Positions 8,439 to 14,125 of a stretch of DNA of 28,984 bases are shown piece by piece. Made by a program: the position numbers and the translations under genes. Origin of the DNA: Phycisphaerales bacterium UBA4658. GTDB lineage: Bacteria; Planctomycetota; Phycisphaerae; Phycisphaerales; UBA1924. The notes under the pieces were generated by a model. That model worked only from the letters and a program-made list of their open reading frames with translations. It made no database searches and had not been told where the DNA came from. Numbering within the stretch: the stretch's first letter is position 1; the number at the start of each line of letters is the position of its first letter. The DNA is taken from NCBI GenBank assembly GCA_002405485.1, contig DHLW01000061.1, positions 26,507-55,490 on the forward strand. The letters are read 5' to 3'.

Positions 8439-8869
8439 GCCAGATGCCTCACCGCGCCGGGTCGGCGAACAACCGATTCCGCGGAGCGATCGGAGCATCG
8501 ACCGCCTTGCCCTCGGCATTCACCCTTGCCCTCGCCTCGCTCGCTCTCCGATCCGGCAAGGCACGCATCTCCCGCGCACGTCGCCCAGCCCGCACACATG
8601 ACGCGGACGCCCACGTCCGATAGCTGGGGCGTTCGGCGAGATGGGGGCATCGCGGACGGAACACTGGGGAATCCGCGATGGGTGAGCAGCCGGTGCCGCT
8701 CCGGACCTCCCCTGGGCGCGCATCTTCGCGAGCTCCCCCCGGCATCGCCCGTGGTCGCACGTTTCCCCGATTGCGCCGGTGGATCAGCGGCCGTGCGCAG
8801 GCGCGCGTCCGGCGAACCGATACCCGGATCCATTATGACCCGCGCTCCTTGAGTTTCGGGAGGTGCCCT
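8439..8869. promoter_or_regulatory. 431-base gap between pilM and the HD-GYP gene
   Basis: This gap divides two divergent transcription units and should hold promoters for both, although I could not identify convincing -35/-10 pairs. Several open frames cross it on both strands, but none has a recognisable protein pattern, and they look like chance frames in GC-rich DNA. The one definite element is a 9-base inverted repeat at 8648-8680, listed separately. Confidence 0.4.
8648..8680. repeat. Inverted repeat upstream of the HD-GYP gene
   Basis: CATCGCGGA at 8648-8656 is repeated in inverse as TCCGCGATG at 8672-8680, with a 15-base spacer. The centre lies about 205 bases before the HD-GYP start and about 225 bases before pilM. 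The spacing would suit a dimeric regulator site or a leader hairpin. There is no T-tract, so it is not a standard terminator. The function is unknown. Confidence 0.4.
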
Positions 8870-10189
8870 GTGCTCACCCTGCCCATCGACAAAGCCGTGC
8901 CGGAGATGGTCCTTGCTCTTCCGGTCATGCATCCTGAGAAGGCCGGCCACATCCTCCTCAAGCCCGGGTGCGTGCTCGACGAGCGCTCCATCGAGCGGCT
9001 GAAGGAGTTCCGCGTCCGCCTAGTGAGCATCAAGTATCCGCCCACCGAGTTCCTCATGCGCTACGCCAGCCCGGCGATCATGGCCGAGCAGTCCAGACTC
9101 GCCGAGCGCGTCGCGGGCGAGATCGACCGACTCGCCACCTCGATGCACGCCGATCTCGACTTTGACTCCTACGCCGTCGGCGTCCGCTCCCTCATCAGCC
9201 GGCTCGTGGACGACCCCACCGCCGCGGTTTTCATGCAGGACGTCATCGACGCCCGGCAGTCGCTCTCGGCCCACTCCTTCAACGTCGGCATGCTGGCGCT
9301 GATGATGGCCCTGAAGCTCGACGGGTACCTGGTCGCCAACCGTCCTCGCATCACCCCCAAGCGGGCAACGAACATCGAGAACCTCGGCCTTGGCGCGCTC
9401 TTGCACGATATCGGCGTCACCCGTCTGGGCCGTGACGTCCTCGCGAGATTCGAAAAGACCCTGGACGAGGAAGATGAAGACTGGCAGCGGCACGCGCTGC
9501 TGGGCTTTGAGATGGTCAAGGGCCGCCTCCCCGCTACCGCCTCCGCCGCCGTGCTGCACCACCATCAGCGGCTCGATGGTTCCGGCTTCCCGCGCCGCGT
9601 CCGCGGGTTCGGCCCGCCCACGGCCCTCCGCGGGAACGAGATTCACATCTTCGCCCGCATCGTCGGGGTCGCCGATGTCTTCGATCGTTTTCGGAACCCG
9701 CCGGGCAGGTCACCCGACGGCACGCCCCTCCGGGCCGCACCGACCGTCCGCGCTCTCAAGAGCACGCTGGAGCTCGTCCGCGCGGGCAAGCTCGACGCCG
9801 TCGTCTTCAAGGCGCTGCTCACGGTGGTGCCCGCGTACGCGCCCGGTTCGGTCGTTGGGCTCAGCGACGGTCGCGAGTGCATCGTCTCGTCATGGGACCC
9901 GACGCTGCCGTGCTCGCCCACCGTGCTGCCGCTGGATCGAGACTTGCTCTCCGATGTCCGACGCGCCGGGCCGGGAGCGCTCCTGCTTGCTCCGGGCGAA
10001 CCCATCGACCTGGTTGAGCGTCGCGACCTCCGCATCGTCCGTATCGACGATCAGGACGTCTCCAAGGACTTCTTCGAGCCGCAGATGCCCGGCGAGTTCG
10101 ACCTGCGGCTGCAGTTCTCCAGCGGGCTCACCGAGGGCTGGGACGCCATCGTCGAGGCCACGCTCGCCGCGGGCGGCAAGGTGGGCTGA
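8870..10189 (+). CDS. HD-GYP domain protein (putative c-di-GMP phosphodiesterase), 439 aa
   Basis: HD-GYP proteins hydrolyse cyclic di-GMP using a two- or three-iron centre. The start is the GTG at 8870, with a near-ideal GGGAGG six bases upstream; the frame is open earlier but lacks such a site. Residues 1-90 form an N-terminal region (HILLKPGCVLDERSIERL) like the DUF3391-type domain in front of many HD-GYPs. The HD-GYP domain runs from about 130 to 280: SAHSFNVGM (first His, about 135), LHDIG (about 178), RHALLG, LHHHQRLDGSGFP (about 228-240), and VADVFDRF. Two canonical positions differ: HDxGK reads HDIGV and GYP reads GFP. The C-terminal 150 residues resemble the extension following such domains. 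It is divergent from the pilus operon, which suggests a regulatory link. No receiver domain or membrane segment is visible, so it is probably cytoplasmic. Confidence 0.85.
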   Translation: MLTLPIDKAVPEMVLALPVMHPEKAGHILLKPGCVLDERSIERLKEFRVRLVSIKYPPTEFLMRYASPAIMAEQSRLAERVAGEIDRLATSMHADLDFDSYAVGVRSLISRLVDDPTAAVFMQDVIDARQSLSAHSFNVGMLALMMALKLDGYLVANRPRITPKRATNIENLGLGALLHDIGVTRLGRDVLARFEKTLDEEDEDWQRHALLGFEMVKGRLPATASAAVLHHHQRLDGSGFPRRVRGFGPPTALRGNEIHIFARIVGVADVFDRFRNPPGRSPDGTPLRAAPTVRALKSTLELVRAGKLDAVVFKALLTVVPAYAPGSVVGLSDGRECIVSSWDPTLPCSPTVLPLDRDLLSDVRRAGPGALLLAPGEPIDLVERRDLRIVRIDDQDVSKDFFEPQMPGEFDLRLQFSSGLTEGWDAIVEATLAAGGKVG

Positions 10190-10232
10190 ATCCGCCCTGG
10201 ATGCACTCTGGCCACGGCCGCCGGCCGGTGGT

Positions 10233-10856
10233 TCACTGACCGTCCACCAGCCGCGCCGCTCGCGACCGGATCTCGGCCCCGCCGTCCTGCGAGAGCACAT
10301 CGCGGAGCTTGCGAAGCTGCGTGCGGATCGAGCCGTCGATGAGCTGATCGCCGATCTGCAGCTTCAGCCCCCCGATGAGCGACGGATCCACGTACGAGTG
10401 CAGCACCGGCTCCTTGCCGAGGGTGCGCTGCAGGGCCGTGCGGATGGCTCCGATCTCCCCGTGCTCGATCGGATGAGCGGTGTACACGTCGACCTCGACG
10501 CGCCCATAGGCCTCCTGCACCATCTGCTCGAACGCGGCGACGATCGCCGGAAGGTGCCCGAGCCGCTCCTTGTCGTTGAGCACGAGCAGGAACTTGAGCG
10601 TCAGATCGCTCACCCGGCCCTGGAACATCGTGCGAAGCGACGCCCCGCGCTCCTTGCTCGGGAGAATCATCGACGCCAGGAACTCGCCGAACTTCGCGTC
10701 CTGCCGGGCAAGCTCCAGGATGTCCTCGAGCTCTCCGAGCGTGCTCTCGCACTTCTGCGGGGCGGTCTCGCCCTCGCCGCTCTTCTCGGCAAGCTCGAAC
10801 AAGCTCGTCGCATAGATGCGGGCCAGAGCGTCAGGAGCTGAGTGGGTCAGGGGCAT
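10233..10856 (-). CDS. atpH: F-type ATP synthase delta subunit, 207 aa
   Basis: The delta subunit (OSCP equivalent) links the F1 head to the peripheral stalk. It shows the family pattern throughout. The N-terminal helical domain starts ALARIYATSLFELAEK. The middle contains FLLVLNDKERLGHLPAIVAAF. The C-terminal domain has the conserved DPSLIGGLKLQIGDQLIDGS followed by a basic helix. The chosen ATG at 10856 begins MPLTHSAPDALARIYA; an in-frame ATG at 10895 would add 13 residues with no family support. It is the last visible gene of the F0 operon, 118 bases after atpF. It is not followed by atpA: the next gene, the HD-GYP protein, ends at 10189 on the opposite strand. Confidence 0.93.
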   Translation of the reverse strand: MPLTHSAPDALARIYATSLFELAEKSGEGETAPQKCESTLGELEDILELARQDAKFGEFLASMILPSKERGASLRTMFQGRVSDLTLKFLLVLNDKERLGHLPAIVAAFEQMVQEAYGRVEVDVYTAHPIEHGEIGAIRTALQRTLGKEPVLHSYVDPSLIGGLKLQIGDQLIDGSIRTQLRKLRDVLSQDGGAEIRSRAARLVDGQ

Positions 10857-10922
10857 GGGTGTTCCAGATTTCGTCGCACATTCGACTGGACGCAAAGACC
10901 TCGTCGATCCAACGCACGCTCA

Positions 10923-10961
10923 CCCGACCTCGCCCCTTTGCGCCTCCGCGGCAAGGTCGGG
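10923..10961. repeat. Inverted repeat between atpF and atpH
   Basis: CCCGACCT at 10923-10930 pairs with AGGTCGGG at 10954-10961 around a 23-base GC-rich loop, in the 118-base gap between atpF and atpH. In the mRNA it could form a hairpin that protects or attenuates the transcript and so sets the level of atpH relative to the c and b subunits. There is no U-tract, so it is not an obvious terminator. Confidence 0.35.
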
Positions 10962-10974
10962 CGTCGGAAGCGGT

Positions 10975-11565
10975 TCACGCCCGTCCGGCCGTCTGCAACT
11001 CCTGCAGCGACTCGCTGATCAGACGCTGCTGGTCCCCCGCGTTCACCTCACGCTTGAGGATCTTGCCCGCCATCGCCGTGGCCAGCGCCGTCGCGTGGGC
11101 GTGGATCTCCACCACGGCCTGGGCCTTGGCCGCCTCGATGTCGCGGCGGGCCTTGTCGCGAAGCTGCGCAAGCTCCGCCTCGCTCTTGGCCTTGAGATCG
11201 GCGGCGATCGCCTGCTGCTGGCTCTTGGCGTCGTCGAGCATCTTCTGCGCCTCGGCCCGGGCCTGGGCCAGGTTCCGCTCGTACTGCTCGAGCGCCGCCT
11301 TGGCCTGCTCCTGGGCCATCTCGGCCTCCTCGATCGCGTTGCGGATCTTGTCCTCGCGGTCCTTCAGCCCGCCGTTGATCTTCGGCCAGACCACAAGGTG
11401 CAGGAAGATCGCCGTCAGGATGAACACCACGATCGCGGTGATCCCCGTCGCCAGGCCCTGGGCCTTGGTCGGGATCGCCCCGACCTTCTCGTCCCCGGCG
11501 GCGAGAGCAAGACCGGCGAACGCCGCAACCGTCAGACCAGCAACCGCAATGCGCGTGAGCTTCAT
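10975..11565 (-). CDS. atpF: F-type ATP synthase b subunit with N-terminal signal peptide, 196 aa
   Basis: The b subunit forms the peripheral stalk between F0 and F1. Residues 1-22 look like a cleavable signal peptide (basic start, hydrophobic core, ALAAG). The membrane helix proper is at about 40-62 (ITAIVVFILTAIFLHLVVWP), ending in the family's W-P-K-I pattern. It is followed by a long Ala/Glu/Lys/Gln coiled coil (about 70-160) and a basic end. Standard b subunits lack the extra N-terminal hydrophobic segment, and the c subunit gene upstream carries a similar one. The start ATG gives the full signal peptide, although its ribosome binding site is weak. The gene lies 91 bases downstream of atpE, in the canonical a-c-b-delta order. 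Confidence 0.92.
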   Translation of the reverse strand: MKLTRIAVAGLTVAAFAGLALAAGDEKVGAIPTKAQGLATGITAIVVFILTAIFLHLVVWPKINGGLKDREDKIRNAIEEAEMAQEQAKAALEQYERNLAQARAEAQKMLDDAKSQQQAIAADLKAKSEAELAQLRDKARRDIEAAKAQAVVEIHAHATALATAMAGKILKREVNAGDQQRLISESLQELQTAGRA

Positions 11566-11656
11566 AGGGTGAACTCGACTGTGCAGAACCGTGTGACCGA
11601 ACCAGATCGAAAGCGGAGCCCGGCGTCTCCGCCGCGCTCCGACTGATGGACCAGAC

Positions 11657-11956
11657 TCAGGCGAGGAAGCCCGCCGCGACGGCGAACAGCGTGGCGCCTT
11701 CGATGAACACCGCGAGGATGATGCCCGCGGTCTGGATCTTGCCGGCGATCTCCGGCTGACGCGCCATGCTCTCGGTCGCGCCCTTGCCGATCAGACCGAT
11801 GCCGATGCCCGCGCCCAGCACCGCCAGACCGCCGCCGATGACGGCGTAGCCCTTGCCCGTGGAAGCGCCGGCCTCGGCCGTCTGCGCCAGCGCCGGGGTC
11901 GCCGCCGCCGCCGTCACCGCCGACATCGTCACCAACTTCGAAATCATGCTCTTCAT
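11657..11956 (-). CDS. atpE: F-type ATP synthase c subunit with N-terminal signal peptide, 99 aa
   Basis: The c subunit forms the membrane rotor ring that carries protons. After a signal-peptide-like segment (about 1-25, ending ALAQ) comes the usual two-helix hairpin. Helix 1 has the Gly-rich AVIGGGLAVLGAGIGIG. The polar loop contains the conserved ARQPE (65-69). Helix 2 has the ion-binding Glu at residue 86 in AVFIEGATLF. The positions that form a sodium site in Na+-type rings (a Gln in helix 1 and Ser/Thr after the Glu) are Ile, Gly and Ala here, which favours proton coupling. The chosen ATG at 11956 has GAAGGG eight bases upstream. An open frame extending further upstream overlaps atpB in a different frame and is not coding. 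Confidence 0.94.
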   Translation of the reverse strand: MKSMISKLVTMSAVTAAAATPALAQTAEAGASTGKGYAVIGGGLAVLGAGIGIGLIGKGATESMARQPEIAGKIQTAGIILAVFIEGATLFAVAAGFLA

Positions 11957-12047
11957 CTCTGAACCCTTCTTTCTACAAGAACCCTGAACCCACGAGTCGA
12001 TCGCGATGCGCCGACCTTCAGGCCGGCAGCGCGTGGTGGCCCGTTGT

Positions 12048-13010
12048 TCACGCCTTCGCGGCGTGCTCGTGGCCATGGGCGTGGGCATGCTCGTGGTCAT
12101 GCCCATGCTCGTGTGAATGCCCATCTGCATGCTCATGCTCATGCTCATGGTCGTGGTGATCCATGAGCGCGATAAACACCGTCGTCAGGAACATGAACAC
12201 GAATGCCTGCATGAACGCGACGAACAGCTCCAGAAGCATGATCCCGAACCCGCCCACCACGCTGATGAGCGTCACCGGACCCTGCAGCAGGAAGCCCTTG
12301 CCCACCACCATGCCCGCGAAGCCGAACAGCGTCGCCAGCAGGATGTGCCCCGCCGTCATGTTCGCAAACAGACGCATCGCCAGCGCGAACGGCTTGATCA
12401 GAATCTGGCTCGCCAGTTCCAGGAAGAAGATCAGGATCGACGCCGGGAACGGCGCGCCCGCCGTCATGTGCTTGAGATACCCGCCGAGCCCCAGGTGCCG
12501 GATCGCCACCAGGTTGAAGAACAGCGCGCTGATCACCGCCAGCACGCCCGTCACCCAGATGTTCTGGGTCGCCGTGCCACCGATCGGCGTCGCGTGCTGC
12601 GCCTTCAGATCGGGCGAGAGCAGGTGCACCGCGTCCAGCAGCGGCACCAGCCCCAGCAGGTTGTTCACCAGGATGAAGAAGAAGATCGTCCACAGGAACG
12701 GGATCAGCTTTTCCGTCCGTGCCCCCAGCAGCGGCCGTGCAACCTCTTCACGCAGGTACACGCAGATCACCTCGACCATGTGCGCGAAGCGATTCTTCGT
12801 TATGTACCGGTCCGTTCCCTGGCTCGCAGGGCCCGTCTGCACCTTCGAGGCCACGAACCAGCCGAGCCCGATCAGGATGAGCATGCTCAGCACCAGGTTG
12901 CCCTGGTTGCCGGACCACAGCCAGTTGCCGTGCTCGTCCTTGATGAACACGTGGTTGTACACGTGGCTCGCGGGATCCCCCGCCGCCAGCGTCAGCAGTG
13001 CGTCGATCAC
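12048..13010 (-). CDS. atpB: F-type ATP synthase a subunit with His-rich C-terminal tail, 320 aa
   Basis: The a subunit holds the two proton half-channels beside the c ring. The protein has five to six membrane helices. The essential Arg is at about residue 213, in ALAMRLFANMTAGH. Other conserved parts are FFFILVNNLLGLVP and the C-terminal helix FMQAFVFMFLTTVFIAL. The last 38 residues are an unusual tail containing 16 His, mixed with Glu, Asp, Gly and Ala (for example HEHEHEHADGHSHEHGHDHE). The start is the GTG at 13010: GGGGAG lies six bases upstream, and the GTGA overlaps the stop of the atpI-like gene, implying coupled translation. Upstream in-frame sequence is out-of-frame atpI and not coding. 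In the mature complex the tail would protrude from the membrane; metal binding is a guess. Confidence 0.95.
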   Translation of the reverse strand: MIDALLTLAAGDPASHVYNHVFIKDEHGNWLWSGNQGNLVLSMLILIGLGWFVASKVQTGPASQGTDRYITKNRFAHMVEVICVYLREEVARPLLGARTEKLIPFLWTIFFFILVNNLLGLVPLLDAVHLLSPDLKAQHATPIGGTATQNIWVTGVLAVISALFFNLVAIRHLGLGGYLKHMTAGAPFPASILIFFLELASQILIKPFALAMRLFANMTAGHILLATLFGFAGMVVGKGFLLQGPVTLISVVGGFGIMLLELFVAFMQAFVFMFLTTVFIALMDHHDHEHEHEHADGHSHEHGHDHEHAHAHGHEHAAKA

Positions 13011-13495
13011 GTTGTGCTCCCCGAACTCGCCGGCGTGCCGGCGGAACTGGTCTTGGTCTTGTCGCTCGTCCCCATGGCCCCGCGCAGCGCCGCTTTCTGG
13101 CGGTCTCGCCAGGCCAGCAGGCGAACCGCGGCCACGGCCTCCGCAACCATCATCATCACCGCCCCGGTCAGAATCCCCGCCGCCACCGGCCGCCTCGGAA
13201 GGCCCTGCATCTCGATCAGCACCAGCATCGCCCCGAGGGCCAGCATGGTCCGCATCGCCCCGGTCCCCAGCACCACCATCCCCCACGAGTCATCGCTCAC
13301 CAGCGGCGGGCCCAAAAGCGGCACAACACACACGCTCGCCAGGACCCCAAGAGCGATGCCGATCGCCACAAGGGTGTCCGCGTCCGCTCCGCCGCGCCAG
13401 GCCATGAACAGTCCGGCCGCAATCGCCACGGCGCACGACACGGCCATCGTCGCCGCAAACCGAGCCCGAGGAATGGTTGTGATCGCCGTCGCCAT
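13007..13495 (-). CDS. atpI: ATP synthase subunit I-like membrane protein, 162 aa
   Basis: This small hydrophobic protein has four predicted membrane helices. They run through the segments AVSCAVAIAAGLFMAW, TLVAIGIALGVLASVCVV, TMLALGAMLVLIEM and GILTGAVMMMVAEAVAA. A polar Lys/Thr/Ser-rich tail follows. Its place between an AtpZ-like gene and atpB, and its translational coupling to atpB, identify it as the AtpI-type accessory gene. AtpI proteins help assemble the c ring or supply Mg2+; sequence identity in this family is weak, so the call rests mainly on position and topology. I used the ATG at 13495, with GGTGAA about ten bases upstream. A GTG at 13543 is an alternative that would add 16 residues. 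Confidence 0.68.
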   Translation of the reverse strand: MATAITTIPRARFAATMAVSCAVAIAAGLFMAWRGGADADTLVAIGIALGVLASVCVVPLLGPPLVSDDSWGMVVLGTGAMRTMLALGAMLVLIEMQGLPRRPVAAGILTGAVMMMVAEAVAAVRLLAWRDRQKAALRGAMGTSDKTKTSSAGTPASSGSTT

Positions 13496-13612
13496 CCGGT
13501 TCACTTCACCCACAAGGATCGCCAGCCAGAGCCCGTCCAGCACCCCAAAACCGACCGTCCATCAGCGCGTCCGACACTGACGCTTTTTGGGGGGCGGGAT
13601 GCTAGCGGGCTC

Positions 13613-14083
13613 TTACCGCTTGGGCGAGCCCGGATCCCGGTCCGAGCCGCCACCAGGTCCCCGCCCAGGGCCGGAACGGGGCCAATCGTCGCGATTCAGC
13701 CGCCGCAGCAGCCGGTACGTCCCCGCTAGAAATCCCACAGCCAGCCCCGTGACCACCCCGGCATGCCCAGTTCCACGCCACTGGTCAAACAACCACCCAA
13801 AAAACCCTCCCGCAGCGATGATGAACAGAAAGTCCAGTCCCAGGGTCAGCGCCTTGGCCAGATCAGCCAATCCGCCCGATCCGCGTGGAGTCGGAGTGAA
13901 CTTCCGGTCGCTGGGCAGGACCGGGCGCTTCACCGGCGTTCGCAACACCTCCGGAATCTCCAGCCGCGGATCCCGCATTTCTGTGGGCGGCAGGCCGGCT
14001 CGCCCGGCAACCTCATCATCCCGGGGTGTCTCCGGTTGCCCGGCTCGTTCGGGTCGCTTGGCATCATCGTCGGGCATGTCCAA
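13613..14083 (-). CDS. atpZ: AtpZ/AtpI-like F0-ATPase accessory protein, 156 aa
   Basis: The first 70 residues are polar, rich in Pro, Asp and Arg, and probably disordered in the cytoplasm. Two membrane helices follow (about 82-101, LDFLFIIAAGGFFGWLFDQW, and about 107-126, AGVVTGLAVGFLAGTYRLLR). This hairpin, with a Gly-rich first helix and the W-x-F-D-x-W pattern, is typical of the AtpZ family that starts many ATP synthase operons and is proposed to aid Mg2+/Ca2+ transport or assembly. The C-terminal 25 residues are Arg/Gly/Pro-rich. The gene lies 42 bases downstream of alaS and about 117 bases before the atpI-like gene. A second in-frame ATG lies two codons downstream. Confidence 0.7.
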   Translation of the reverse strand: MDMPDDDAKRPERAGQPETPRDDEVAGRAGLPPTEMRDPRLEIPEVLRTPVKRPVLPSDRKFTPTPRGSGGLADLAKALTLGLDFLFIIAAGGFFGWLFDQWRGTGHAGVVTGLAVGFLAGTYRLLRRLNRDDWPRSGPGRGPGGGSDRDPGSPKR

Positions 14084-14125
14084 GCTCCCGGGGTTTGGGC
14101 TGAAGCGACGGCCGTACAGCCCCGC

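Noticed and set aside
10190..10232. GC-rich imperfect hairpin between the HD-GYP and atpH stops considered as a terminator
   Set aside because: The stem contains a bulge and there is no T-tract on either strand; not strong enough to call.
12117..13580. Open frame of 487 codons on the + strand across atpB and atpI
   Set aside because: Antisense to well-supported genes, rich in His, Arg and Gln, no recognisable domain.
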